A stretch of 64,000 bases of DNA from contig NZ_JAJKFQ010000011.1 of assembly GCF_020966635.1 (NCBI RefSeq), positions 992,001 through 1,056,000 on the forward strand, written 5' to 3'. This stretch comes from Stieleria sp. JC731. Its GTDB lineage: Bacteria > Planctomycetota > Planctomycetia > Pirellulales > Pirellulaceae. Shown piece after piece: positions 9,121 to 17,622 of the stretch; position 1 is the stretch's first letter, and the number at the start of each line of letters is the position of its first letter. A program made the position numbers and the translations under genes. The notes beneath the pieces are model-generated. The model saw only the letters and a list, made by a program, of their open reading frames with translations, searched no databases and was not told the DNA's origin.

Positions 9121-10620
9121 ATGGAACCGATCCACGAAAGGCATCATCCAATGGTCAAGTCGATTGAAGGTCCGGAATTGAACCGGCGAAAGGCCATCGG
9201 GCTTGTTGGCAGTGCGATTGCCAAGGGCGCTGCCGCTAGCGGCGTCATTGCTGGATTGGATTTCGCAAGCGGAGTCCGTGTGCTATCGGCAGACGATAAG
9301 GTCACTAGCAAGTCGGCTGCACGTTCCGTCAATGCCAGCACTTTCAACGCCAGTATTGTAAATCCGCTTGGACGTGTCCCTTTGTCGTTCATCATCGATG
9401 ATTCGACGTGCTTGGTGAACATGGGACATTTCTGTATGCCTCAGTTTGCCGAAGCTTGGCCTGATCGGCAAATCTATCATCAGCAGTGGCAGCAATGGCC
9501 TCGGGAAATCCCGGACTCTTTCGTTCGCCAGTTCGGTGAATGGTGTGCCGAACATTCTGTAAAAGGCAAGTACAGCATCGTGCCTTACCCAGCATGCGTC
9601 GGTTGGGTCGACCGTTTCATTCCCGGTTGGTCGAAAAAGCAATTGGATGATTCGGTCAAGCTTGTTCGCGAATTGATGATGCCCAACTGGGACATCCACC
9701 CAGAAATGATCACGCACACTCGAGTGATCGATCTTGCGACCGGTCGCCCGATGGAGTCCGCGAATTCGGCAACGATGGAAAACAGTTATCCACAAACCGA
9801 TGTCAGCGTCGACTACTTGGCATCGTACTTGGCTTATGCATTGCGAATTTTGAAGCGCTGTGGATTGTCGTGCGAAGGCATCACAACGCCTGGTGGTTTC
9901 GGCAATCGAGTCAAAGCCAAGTTGCCGATCGCGGTTCACCAAGCGGTACGTGACGTTTTCGGATCCGAGTTGCCACACTATTTTAAGTATGTCCGCGAAG
10001 GCGACGAGTCCACGATTCCGTCACTTGAGTACGCTGACGACACCCAGTCTGTTGATCGATTAACCGTGAATGTTCCAGCTGGCACAGGCGATTGGTTTGG
10101 CAGCTGGGAAGGTAATAAGAAAAGTGATCCTGACCGTTATTGTAATGAAGATGCGACGAGCGGCAGGATGGTCGAATTGATCAAGCGTGGTGAACCCGCT
10201 GTGATGCTTTGCCACTGGCCGGGCATGTATTGCAACGGAGATCTATCCGGATTTCACGCATTTCAGCGGGTCGTCGAATCGATTCACCGCCGCTTTGCTG
10301 ATCAAACACTTTGGATGAAGTGTAGTGAGATTGGACGCTACTATGCCGCAAAAGAACTCGCAACATTACGTCTCGTCGATGAGACGACTTTACAGATCGA
10401 TTCGCCGTTGGCATGCCCTGCGTTAACGATCGAACTTAACAGCTCGCAACAGCCAATCCCGACGACATTTGAAGGAGCAGGCAAGACGATCAAGCTGACT
10501 TCCTGCTCAAAACGAAGTCAGCTTCAACCGGGAAGCTTCCATCGTGATGCCAACAAGACGTTGATCTGTCTGGATATACCCAAGGGCACCAGCGAAGTGA
10601 GATTTATATCTAACGAGTAG
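9121..10620 (+). CDS. Exported protein of unknown function, possible deacetylase-like barrel
   Basis: This 499-residue protein carries an N-terminal twin-arginine-like export signal (NRRKAIGLVGSAIAKGAAAS, about residues 21-40). The segment VPLSFIIDDSTCLVNM (about 84-99) resembles the first motif of NodB-type polysaccharide deacetylases, where an Asp pair binds metal. The order of later motifs (KGKYSIVPYP; a HWPGMY segment) would suit a beta/alpha barrel of the same superfamily. No complete catalytic set was identified, so no enzymatic function is claimed. The translation could also begin at the Met 11 codons downstream (9154). Its 3' end overlaps the opposite-strand gene by 11 bp. It is probably transcribed separately from the flagellar operon. 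Confidence 0.72.
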   Translation: MEPIHERHHPMVKSIEGPELNRRKAIGLVGSAIAKGAAASGVIAGLDFASGVRVLSADDKVTSKSAARSVNASTFNASIVNPLGRVPLSFIIDDSTCLVNMGHFCMPQFAEAWPDRQIYHQQWQQWPREIPDSFVRQFGEWCAEHSVKGKYSIVPYPACVGWVDRFIPGWSKKQLDDSVKLVRELMMPNWDIHPEMITHTRVIDLATGRPMESANSATMENSYPQTDVSVDYLASYLAYALRILKRCGLSCEGITTPGGFGNRVKAKLPIAVHQAVRDVFGSELPHYFKYVREGDESTIPSLEYADDTQSVDRLTVNVPAGTGDWFGSWEGNKKSDPDRYCNEDATSGRMVELIKRGEPAVMLCHWPGMYCNGDLSGFHAFQRVVESIHRRFADQTLWMKCSEIGRYYAAKELATLRLVDETTLQIDSPLACPALTIELNSSQQPIPTTFEGAGKTIKLTSCSKRSQLQPGSFHRDANKTLICLDIPKGTSEVRFISNE

Positions 10621-11077
10621 TCGCCTGCGTGCTCGTCTCAATCATCAGGCGGCTGACGATGTATCCCATTAACAGTCCTCGGAAAGTCCAAAGTACCGTT
10701 CTGATCCAGTTGCTGCTGACAAGCCGGTTGTAGTCACCTTCGCTGTATTGCGACGACAGCCGTTCGTGACACGGCACTTGAATTAGAAACGTTGACAGCC
10801 AAATACCGAACACAGCTGCCAGACCAACTGCCAAAACCCAGCGAGGAATCCCTGTGGGTGTGAAATAAACCAGCAGGCAAGCTGTTACCAATTCGACCAA
10901 CATCGGAGGAATAACGATCGGCGACATGCCGCGGCAATGTGCTTGTTCGTATTGAATAAATTGATCCGATCCGACTTGGTTAAACAGTTTGTAGTGCACT
11001 AGCTGAACCATCCAGATCAGGCCGACCATGTACCAAGTCGCAAGCAGATTCAGCAGCAGAATCAAACTTGTCTTCAT
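10610..11077 (-). CDS. Small four-helix membrane protein, function unknown
   Basis: The 155-residue product shows four hydrophobic segments (about residues 3-25, 54-75, 80-100 and 128-147), which fits an integral inner-membrane protein. A polar stretch in the loop before the last helix (LIQVPCHERLSSQYSEGDYNRLVSSNWIR) resembles the HxxL...NW(I/L)R motif of a recurring bacterial membrane family of unknown function. No catalytic residues stand out. Its start overlaps the stop of the upstream epimerase gene by 4 bp, so the two are probably translated from one mRNA. The 3' end runs 11 bp into the convergent gene. Confidence 0.75.
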   Translation of the reverse strand: MKTSLILLLNLLATWYMVGLIWMVQLVHYKLFNQVGSDQFIQYEQAHCRGMSPIVIPPMLVELVTACLLVYFTPTGIPRWVLAVGLAAVFGIWLSTFLIQVPCHERLSSQYSEGDYNRLVSSNWIRTVLWTFRGLLMGYIVSRLMIETSTQATTR

Positions 11078-12495
11078 CGATCGGACTCCATTCGATCAAC
11101 TCCCAGGCAATACCGCAGTGCATCGTCAGCATGTTCGAAGCGGAACCGGTACCCGGACTCGATAAGTTTTTTGGGAATCGCTTTGGTGCTCGATAGCAGA
11201 AGTGCGTCTGCCATCTCACCTAAGGCTAATCGCAACACAAAGGCTGGGGCGGGAACCAATGCGGGACGAGAAATCACTTGCCCTAAGGTCTTTGCGAACT
11301 CACGATTGCGAAGTGGATGTGGCGTCGAAAAATTGATCGATCCAGCAAGGCTTTCGGTACAGATGGCGTGGTAGATACCGCCGACGACATCATCAAGTGA
11401 TATCCAGCTCCACCACTGCTGGCCGCTTCCCAAATGGCCGCCCATCATTTTCGCAGGCAGCAACATCTGTTGCAGTGCACCACCACGTGGGTCGAGCACA
11501 ATTCCCAGCCTGGTGTTGCAGACTCGGATCCCGGCATCGGCGGCAGGTTGGCAAGCGGCTTCCCACTCCCTCGCAACGGAAGCCAGGAAGTCTTCGCCGG
11601 CAACACTTGATTCGGTTAACGTTTCTTCGTCGCGATCTCCATAGAAACCTGTGGCCGACGCGCAAACGAGTACTTTCGGCGGTGAACTTAGTTGGGCCAA
11701 TAGATTGGCCAGCTGTGTTGTTAGTTCCACACGGCTATCGCGAATCTCTTGCTTTACTTTTTCGTTCCAGTGTCCCGACGCGATTGACTTGCCGGCCAGA
11801 TGCACAACCGCATCAAAACCATTGAGCTTCTCTGCTTCGCTACCTTGGCCCCAGGGGGCGATCGCATCAGGGGATCCTTGTGCTTTTTCAGCGGTCCGTT
11901 CCAAACGGACGACGTCGTGTCCGATCAGTCTTAGGAAATTGCTGAGTCGCTTTCCGACCAGACCCGACGCACCGGAGATCGCGATTTTCATTTTCGGGAC
12001 ATCATGTCGCCGGGCCAATTCAAGGTCATCAATTGTGACGCGGTGACGATAGGCGAACATCGATTCGAGTTGGTGCTTGGCGAACGAAGCACCGAAGGTC
12101 TGCCCCGCTTTCCCAAACGGCAACTCGTACTGTACCTTGTCTCGAAGGGTGCAGTGATTGTCCGTCAAGTGATCAAATTCATGGCGATGCTCCCAGGCAG
12201 CGAAAGGCCCCGACTGCTGCACATCGACAAAAAGCCTTGGCGGTTCATAGGTGGTGTGTTGAGCGATCCAACGAATCGACTTGGGGCCGATCTTCGTTTT
12301 CAAAACCACAATGCTTCCGGGAGTCAGACTTCCGTCGCTACTTTCAACTTTCACATCCTGCCACGGAGGAATCAAGTGCTCCAAAGCCCCCTTCCGTTCA
12401 TGGTAAGCGAACGCATCCGAAGCACTGACGGGTAACGATGATGAAGCGACGAAGTGTTGCACGGACGAGTCTTGTAAGCTTGAAAGGTGATGCAT
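11074..12495 (-). CDS. TIGR01777-type SDR epimerase fused to an SRPBCC domain
   Basis: The 473-residue product joins two domains. Residues 1-165 form an SRPBCC/polyketide-cyclase-like ligand-binding domain, with a WIAQHTTYEPPRLFVDVQ core and an FDHLTDNHCTLRDKVQYELPFG strand pair. From residue 169 an extended short-chain dehydrogenase follows, with the NAD-binding GASGLVG at 175-181, VVHLAGKSI, a SATGFYGDR motif and a C-terminal SSTKAIPKKLIESGYRFRF tail. These are typical of the YfcH/TIGR01777 family, whose substrate is not established. The frame is open further upstream to 12684, but those 63 residues have no domain character, so the Met at 12495 was chosen. The fusion is also seen in other bacteria. 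Confidence 0.87.
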   Translation of the reverse strand: MHHLSSLQDSSVQHFVASSSLPVSASDAFAYHERKGALEHLIPPWQDVKVESSDGSLTPGSIVVLKTKIGPKSIRWIAQHTTYEPPRLFVDVQQSGPFAAWEHRHEFDHLTDNHCTLRDKVQYELPFGKAGQTFGASFAKHQLESMFAYRHRVTIDDLELARRHDVPKMKIAISGASGLVGKRLSNFLRLIGHDVVRLERTAEKAQGSPDAIAPWGQGSEAEKLNGFDAVVHLAGKSIASGHWNEKVKQEIRDSRVELTTQLANLLAQLSSPPKVLVCASATGFYGDRDEETLTESSVAGEDFLASVAREWEAACQPAADAGIRVCNTRLGIVLDPRGGALQQMLLPAKMMGGHLGSGQQWWSWISLDDVVGGIYHAICTESLAGSINFSTPHPLRNREFAKTLGQVISRPALVPAPAFVLRLALGEMADALLLSSTKAIPKKLIESGYRFRFEHADDALRYCLGVDRMESDR

Positions 12496-12999
12496 CTGAT
12501 TCGGCACGGAAGTGCGATTTGGCAACGGGATTCTACCCTTTGGCCAACGGCATCCCGAATGTCTGCCGAAAAACGCCTGTAAACAGGGCACGTCATCGTG
12601 CCAAGACGGAACAGAAAGCGTCGCCCACTCAACCATGAAATCGTTGGATGGATAACAAAATCCCGACAGCTTTCTAAACCGCATCAGGTGCTTGTGAGAT
12701 CACATCGGGCCATGATGAATTCGGGCCTTGAAGAAAGGGAGCAATTTCACGACCTTGGTATTGAGTCGTCCAACAATGGTGTGGTCGACAAGGCAGTAGA
12801 GGACCGAGGATGTCCCGCGTGTCAGTTTTGCACTGCGCTGGAATGCAGTCCACAGAATCGCAGCAATGAATCGCTTGGGTGCATGAGCGTTAGCGGTCAG
12901 CCCAACCGCTACGACAACAAAGATCGATCCACTTGCGATCGATCAGTAAGGCAGCTCTCGATCGAGTTGTAGTTGCGATCCATCGGGTCCGATTCAGAA
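12496..12999. other. Intergenic region without a recognised gene
   Basis: These 504 bp separate the start of the minus-strand epimerase gene from the 3' end of the minus-strand sigma factor gene. Open frames exist on both strands (for example 12598-12972 plus) but have an odd residue mix and no start context or family features. The stretch probably holds the sigma gene terminator and the epimerase promoter. No convincing hairpin with a U-run was found. Confidence 0.5.
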
Positions 13000-14067
13000 T
13001 CACTGCGGTTCCAATTCGGCCAAGTTTGACTTGCCAGCCATTGCACGCAGTTTTTCCATGGCACGCCGTTCCAATTGACGAACGCGTTCCTTGGAAACTC
13101 CAAGACGGTTTGCAAGAGACTGCAACGTGTGAACCTTGCGATGGGCACCAAGTGAAAATCTCGCACGGATAATCAGCTTTTCACGGCGATCGAGATCGTC
13201 CAGCATGACCGAGAGGCGGCTGCGTAGTTCGTGCCAGCGTTTCTCGCTAATCGCGGACTCACGTCCCTCATCGGTAAGATCAAGATCAAGGTCTTGAAGC
13301 CCACCGACTGTCTTCTGACGCTCTTGCTGCTTCACAACGACGGTTCTGTATGAGTTTCGCCGAATAACCTGCGTCGCGTAGGTGCTGAATCGAAAGCCTC
13401 TGTCAAAGTCAAACTTTTCGACCGCACGGATCAAGGCAACAATGCCGTCGCTCAGAAGATCGTCAAAGTTGTTGTTGGGATTTACAAACTTCTTCACGAT
13501 CGAGAACACCAGCCGTAGATTGGCTTCAACGATTCGGTCGCGATGCCATTCGGCGAGAGCGATCAGGCGGTCGATTAGCTCCATTCGCACTCGCGATGGA
13601 CGCTGTGGATTGAGGTGACTGCGATGTACCTCAGCCTGCTGCAACAGATAGTTCATCCGTTGGAACAGCATGCGTTCTTGTTCGGGGTTCAACAGCGGTG
13701 CCTCACAAAGTCGCCCGAGGTGGATCGGCATATCGATACCACTGCGGCGGACCGCTGCTATTCCCAGTTCTGCTTTGCGAGGGGCCAAATCTATCGGGCT
13801 GTCAAAAACGTCTTTGCCCAGAAGCGGATCGCTGAACTCAGGATTGGAGATAAACCCGAGTTCCTCTCGCAGCCGCTTTTTAATCGCGGACTTCAGTTGT
13901 TCGGGCGATAGATCTGCGTACGAACGCAGCAGCGGTTCGACTTCGCGGTTCGCCTGCTCCAGCTCGCTACAGCGAATCCAGGCGGGCTCGCGTGCACGCA
14001 GTTTTTTCGATGCGGACTTGCTCGGAGCGGCTTGTTGGTCTGGGCAGAGAGTTGAATTCGGGGACAT
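13000..14067 (-). CDS. RNA polymerase sigma-70 family factor
   Basis: This 355-residue protein is a sigma factor of the SigA/RpoD-like class. An N-terminal planctomycete-type extension (1-115) precedes region 1.2 (about 120-145). Region 2 (about 178-245) contains IVEANLRLVFSIVKKFVN, FDDLLSDGIVALIRAVEKFDFDRGFRFSTYA and the helix that reads the -10 element. Region 4 (about 285-345) contains RLGVSKERVRQLERRAMEKL, the helix-turn-helix for the -35 element. The stretch between regions 2 and 4 is short, and a full region 3 is not visible, so it is a group 3-like factor rather than the housekeeping one. An aagga motif lies about 8 bp before the ATG. It is divergent from a MerR/B12-domain regulator, with shared 11-bp motifs in the gap. 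Confidence 0.9.
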   Translation of the reverse strand: MSPNSTLCPDQQAAPSKSASKKLRAREPAWIRCSELEQANREVEPLLRSYADLSPEQLKSAIKKRLREELGFISNPEFSDPLLGKDVFDSPIDLAPRKAELGIAAVRRSGIDMPIHLGRLCEAPLLNPEQERMLFQRMNYLLQQAEVHRSHLNPQRPSRVRMELIDRLIALAEWHRDRIVEANLRLVFSIVKKFVNPNNNFDDLLSDGIVALIRAVEKFDFDRGFRFSTYATQVIRRNSYRTVVVKQQERQKTVGGLQDLDLDLTDEGRESAISEKRWHELRSRLSVMLDDLDRREKLIIRARFSLGAHRKVHTLQSLANRLGVSKERVRQLERRAMEKLRAMAGKSNLAELEPQ

Positions 14068-14437
14068 CAGGGATCCTTAAGCTCGTTCCGGAAGACGATC
14101 AATTCGTTCAAAACGTTCATAACGGTATATGCGTCTGACCGTTCTTGGACAATGGGCGGCAACCGCATTTATTGATAAATTTCTCTTCCGTGGATCGATC
14201 CGCCGCGATGCCAGCGGAAATATCGTGTCTATACTGTTTTTTTCCGATTCATCCGCAGATCGTTCACCCGAGCAGGCTGCACTGATGAACCGGTCACTTG
14301 GTTTTTAGGTCGATCAGGATTTTGCCGGCTAATGTGGTTGAAAGGACCGTTAATCGCAGTGTTCAGGGGGTGGGGCCAAATTTTTGGCGATTTGTAACTT
14401 GGCGGTATGAACGTTTTCGCTAGTATCTGACGGGGCA
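14068..14437. promoter_or_regulatory. Divergent control region with three exact 11-bp motifs
   Basis: This gap lies between the divergent sigma-factor and MerR/B12-like genes. The 11-mer aaaacgttcat is found at 14110-14120 on plus. Its exact reverse complement occurs at 14407-14417, and a third copy (plus) at 14455-14465, just inside the start of the regulator gene. Each contains the palindromic core aacgtt. A partial copy (aattcgttca) directly abuts the first. Copies next to both start sites suggest an operator that could couple expression of the two genes. MerR/CarA-type repressors are known to bind arrays of short repeats. Binding by the adjacent regulator is an inference. Confidence 0.5.
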
Positions 14438-15421
14438 ATGAACGATTCGGACACAAAACGTTCATTCGTCCTATCGTTCCGCTTTTGTCATCACTCCGCT
14501 ACGAAGTTTGCCTCTGCCGTGGGCTCCAATCGCGTTCAATTTTCGCCGAAGGAAGTTGCTCAGTCCCTTCGTGTCAGCGAATCATCCGTCAAACGATGGT
14601 GTGATAAGGGAGCGATCCCGACGATGCGGACTGTCGGCGGACACCGCCGCATTACACTGACTGCACTACGCGAATTTTTGCGTTCAACCAGCCGGACGCT
14701 CGTCGACCCTGACGTTCTTGGGATCGACGAAACGGAGTTGACACTCGCATCCCCGCCCGCTGCCCGCCGGCCTTCGATTCCAGGTGAGGGTCGGGAGCCG
14801 ACGCAGCAGGAATTTCGGGCTGCCCTTGCGTGTGGCGACGAGACAAAGTGTATGCAGCTTCTTGCCAATCGCATTTCGCAAGGCTGGGGGCGAGCCGAAG
14901 CCGCGGAGGATTTGATTACCGATGCGATGCGTGGGATTGGGGACGCTTGGAATTGCGGCGATATTTCGATCTACCAAGAGAGACGCAGCTGCACCATTTG
15001 CCATCGACTGATCCAGCGTTTGCGTGAAGGCCTGCCGGAGGTCACCTCCGATGCTTGCGTCGCGATCGGTGCCTCGCCGGCATCAGATCCCTACCAGTTA
15101 CCGACCGCGATGGTCGAGTTAGCACTGCTCGAAAACGGCTGGAACGCAGTTAATCTGGGCAACAATTTACCTTCGGATGCATTGATCCAAGCGGTTCAGG
15201 ATTACCAACCTACATTGGTTTGGTTGAGCGTCACGTCGGTGAATGATTCCGTCGAGTTTGTTCGTGAAGAAAATCAATTGGCGAACGCTTTGGGTGACAA
15301 CACATCGCTAATTGTCGGCGGTCGAGCTTTGGACGACGAGCTTCGCCCCAAATTGCGTTACACTGCGTATTGCGACAGTCTTCGACATCTTGTCGAACTG
15401 GCATCGGTTCTTCGCCGCTAG
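14438..15421 (+). CDS. MerR-type regulator with a degenerate B12-binding (CarH-like) domain
   Basis: The 327-residue protein has a MerR winged helix (residues 35-85: FSPKEVAQSLRVSESSVKRWCDKGAIPTMRTVGGHRRI) followed by a helical-bundle plus Rossmann module like that of CarH/LitR photoreceptors. In those proteins a Wx9EH motif and a downstream DxHxxG motif hold adenosylcobalamin. Here the first reads W171-x9-E181-R182 and the second reads D217-x-Y219-x-x-P222, so both histidines are missing. The rest of the fold (LLENGWNAVNLGNNLPSDALI) is well kept. It probably acts as a DNA-binding repressor or activator that does not use cobalamin in the known way. Alternative start: GTG at 14519. It is divergent from the sigma factor gene. 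Confidence 0.85.
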   Translation: MNDSDTKRSFVLSFRFCHHSATKFASAVGSNRVQFSPKEVAQSLRVSESSVKRWCDKGAIPTMRTVGGHRRITLTALREFLRSTSRTLVDPDVLGIDETELTLASPPAARRPSIPGEGREPTQQEFRAALACGDETKCMQLLANRISQGWGRAEAAEDLITDAMRGIGDAWNCGDISIYQERRSCTICHRLIQRLREGLPEVTSDACVAIGASPASDPYQLPTAMVELALLENGWNAVNLGNNLPSDALIQAVQDYQPTLVWLSVTSVNDSVEFVREENQLANALGDNTSLIVGGRALDDELRPKLRYTAYCDSLRHLVELASVLRR

Positions 15422-15440
15422 CAGCTGTTATTAGCTGCTA
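15419..15440 (+). terminator. Stem-loop overlapping the regulator stop codon
   Basis: The arms tagcagct and agctgcta form a perfect 8-bp stem with a 6-nt loop that begins at the TAG stop of the MerR/B12-like gene. No U-run follows, so it is at best a weak or factor-assisted terminator or an mRNA 3'-end stabiliser. Confidence 0.4.
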
Positions 15441-15893
15441 GGAGAATGGCGATCTAGCTGTCCCGTTCCTGCGCACCACCATTCTGGACGATCGTCCTGC
15501 TCCATCGATGATCCGCATTACAAGGTGCGGCGTGCGCGGCAGCGATCTTATTCGAAGAGCCGTCTGTGTTCGTTGTATCTTTACGGCACGAAGATGCTAG
15601 CACGTGTTGCCTGGTGTCGTGCATTCGAGGCCGTCATTCTGGTGAAATCGGAGTCGATAGATTTAAGGGGATGCTATCACCCATAGCTTCGAACAATTCA
15701 AAACTCTTCTTGCTGGAAAGTTAAAGTTTGTCCTACGATTGGCCGGACGTGACGGATGTCCGCTGACAAAAAGCTCGTTTCGATTGCCAGAAACTGCCTT
15801 CAGCGTTGACATTCAAACGCCGGTCACCCTACGTTTGTAGGCAAGCCACTTCGGTGGTTGGAACTTCCTTCTCTAGATAAAATCCGGTCTGCG
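15441..15893. other. Intergenic region without a recognised gene
   Basis: These roughly 450 bp lie between the MerR/B12-like gene and a hydrolase-fold gene, both on plus. It contains a 12-bp palindrome (ggacgatcgtcc, 15486-15497) and probably the promoter of the downstream gene. No RNA gene or coding frame was recognised. Confidence 0.45.
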
Positions 15894-16754
15894 ATGAACC
15901 GTTTTGATGCATCCGTACTTGGGGGCGCCAATGACCAGGATTTCGCGGAGGGTCAGGCTTCGCTGGATGAGTTTGGCTTTGCCGATCAGATAGCAGGCGA
16001 TTGTGAACTCGGCGGCCAGAGCGGTCAGTGTGACGAAACTGGCAAAGCTTGGGTAAGTCCACCACAATCACAAACATTCTTTGTACCGCTTCACTATGAA
16101 GCGAACTACCAGTACCCGTTGATCGTTTGGTTGCACAGTGACGGATTCAATGAGAATCAGGTCAGTCATGTGATGCCCCACATCAGCACACGAAACTATT
16201 TGGCGACTGGAATTCGAGCTCCTCGCGCTGAAGACGCGTCGGGACATCGTTTCGCTTGGGGATCCAGTGATGCGGTTGTCGAACAGGTGCGGCACAGTGT
16301 CATTGCCGCAGTCACTCAAGCACGCAAGAAGTACAACGTGCACGCCGGACGAATCGTGCTTGCCGGTTATCGCGAAGGCGGCACCATGGCGACGCGAATG
16401 GCGCTTAGCTATCCAAGTTTATTTGCGGCAGCTATTTCGCTAGGTGGTCAGTTTGAGCTACCCGATTGCACCAAGGCAGAGTTTCAACATCTAAAAAAAC
16501 AGCGAGTTGCAATGCTTTGGCAACACGCGGTGCAAAGAAGCGAGTATTGTCACGATCAAATGGCGAAGCAAATTCATGCCGCCGCGTCGATCGATGCCCA
16601 ACTCGAGGTGCGTCAGTATGTCGACGATGACGAAATGAACACAGCCGTTTTGTCTGATTTGGACCGATGGGTCATGGACCATGTGGTTTGCTCCTCGCCG
16701 ATCGGTAAAATAAACCACTGGGATACGAGTCCGGTTTCATTCTCGGACAACTAA
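15894..16754 (+). CDS. Alpha/beta-hydrolase-fold protein lacking the catalytic triad
   Basis: The 286-residue product follows the layout of the phospholipase/carboxylesterase (YpfH-like) family: YPLIVWLHSDGFNEN for the oxyanion region, then VHAGRIVLAGYREGGTMATRMAL, and a C-terminal LDRWV helix. The nucleophile elbow, normally GxSxG, reads G-Y-R-E-G, so serine is replaced by arginine. The segment where the family has GHE reads DDDEM, and the Asp region (LWQHAVQRSEYCHDQ) also lacks its usual motif. It is therefore likely a pseudoenzyme with a binding or regulatory role. The frame is open from a TTG at 15858, but the ATG at 15894 is preferred. A response regulator gene follows 29 bp later. Confidence 0.82.
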   Translation: MNRFDASVLGGANDQDFAEGQASLDEFGFADQIAGDCELGGQSGQCDETGKAWVSPPQSQTFFVPLHYEANYQYPLIVWLHSDGFNENQVSHVMPHISTRNYLATGIRAPRAEDASGHRFAWGSSDAVVEQVRHSVIAAVTQARKKYNVHAGRIVLAGYREGGTMATRMALSYPSLFAAAISLGGQFELPDCTKAEFQHLKKQRVAMLWQHAVQRSEYCHDQMAKQIHAAASIDAQLEVRQYVDDDEMNTAVLSDLDRWVMDHVVCSSPIGKINHWDTSPVSFSDN

Positions 16755-16783
16755 ACAACCAGACACAGCCCCTGTGACACCTG

Positions 16784-17194
16784 ATGGCCGAAGAAGAAGC
16801 TTTGCAATCTGTTGAAAACGCCAGCAAGACGGCCAAGATCTTAATTGTCGATGATGATGTCGAGATCATCGAAAGTGTGCGGTACGCGCTCGAGCACGAA
16901 GGCTACCAAGTCGTCGTTGCTCGTGATGGCAATCAAGGGCTCGCGCTCGCCGAAAAGGAATCGCCTGACTTGATTATCTTGGACATGATGATGCCCAAGC
17001 GAAGCGGGTTCCTTGTTCTTGAAAAGCTTCGACGGATGAACGAAGCGATGGTCCCGGTCATCATGATTACCGGAAACGAAGGCAGTCGCCACAAAGCTTA
17101 TGCAGAGCTGCTAGGCGTGAGCGACTACATTCGCAAGCCCTTCCAGATGGATAAGCTGTTGCGTGCGGTCGATACGCAGCTGACATCATCATGA
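16784..17194 (+). CDS. Single-domain response regulator (CheY-like receiver)
   Basis: The 136-residue protein consists of one receiver domain. The acidic pocket (D23-D25), the phosphorylatable D67 in LIILDMMMPKRSG, the conserved T96 in IMITGN and K118 in YIRKPF are all present, so phosphorylation by a histidine kinase should be possible. No output domain follows, so it works through protein contacts like CheY or Spo0F. It sits 29 bp after the pseudoesterase gene, and its stop overlaps the DUF423 start by 4 bp (ATGA). A role in flagellar motor control is conceivable but not shown, since the flagellar operon is 7.7 kb away. Confidence 0.92.
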   Translation: MAEEEALQSVENASKTAKILIVDDDVEIIESVRYALEHEGYQVVVARDGNQGLALAEKESPDLIILDMMMPKRSGFLVLEKLRRMNEAMVPVIMITGNEGSRHKAYAELLGVSDYIRKPFQMDKLLRAVDTQLTSS

Positions 17195-17595
17195 ATCGCG
17201 GGATCTTATTGACGGCTGCCGTGACCGGTGCGTTGGGAGTCATCATTGGTGCTTTCGGGGCACACGGACTCGAAGACTTTATTGCGGGGTATTCCCAAGA
17301 GCCCGAGCACATTGCAAAACGCCTTGCGCAGTTTGATACCGGTGCTCGCTACCACTTGGTTCATGCCGTCGCACTGGTCGCACTCGCTTCGCTCCCTGTC
17401 GCTCGCGCCACACGTGTCGCCGCGGTGCTTTTCGTCGCAGGCGTCATCCTGTTCAGTGGTAGTCTTTACGTGCTCGTGTTAACGGATACCAGCTGGCTCG
17501 GAGCGATCACACCACTCGGCGGATTGGCTTGGATTTTTGCCTGGGCGAGTTTGATGTTCATCAAGCCAGTCGCGCAGGCTTCTTCGAAAGGTTGA
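17191..17595 (+). CDS. DUF423 family membrane protein (YgdD-like)
   Basis: The product has 134 residues and about four transmembrane helices. The N-terminal motif TGALGVIIGAFGAHGLED and the segment FDTGARYHLVHAVALVALA are the hallmarks of the DUF423 family, and the C-terminal ITPLGGLAWIFAWASL segment completes it. The function of this small inner-membrane family is unknown. Translation is coupled to the response regulator through an ATGA overlap. The Rieske gene on the other strand ends 27 bp downstream. Confidence 0.9.
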   Translation: MNRGILLTAAVTGALGVIIGAFGAHGLEDFIAGYSQEPEHIAKRLAQFDTGARYHLVHAVALVALASLPVARATRVAAVLFVAGVILFSGSLYVLVLTDTSWLGAITPLGGLAWIFAWASLMFIKPVAQASSKG

Positions 17596-17622
17596 CAGTC
17601 GGTTCGCGGCACTGTCTCGGAA

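Noticed and set aside
12598..12972. 124-codon plus-strand frame between the epimerase and sigma genes
   Set aside because: The residue composition is Arg/Ser/Cys-rich and no family, start site or conserved motif is evident.
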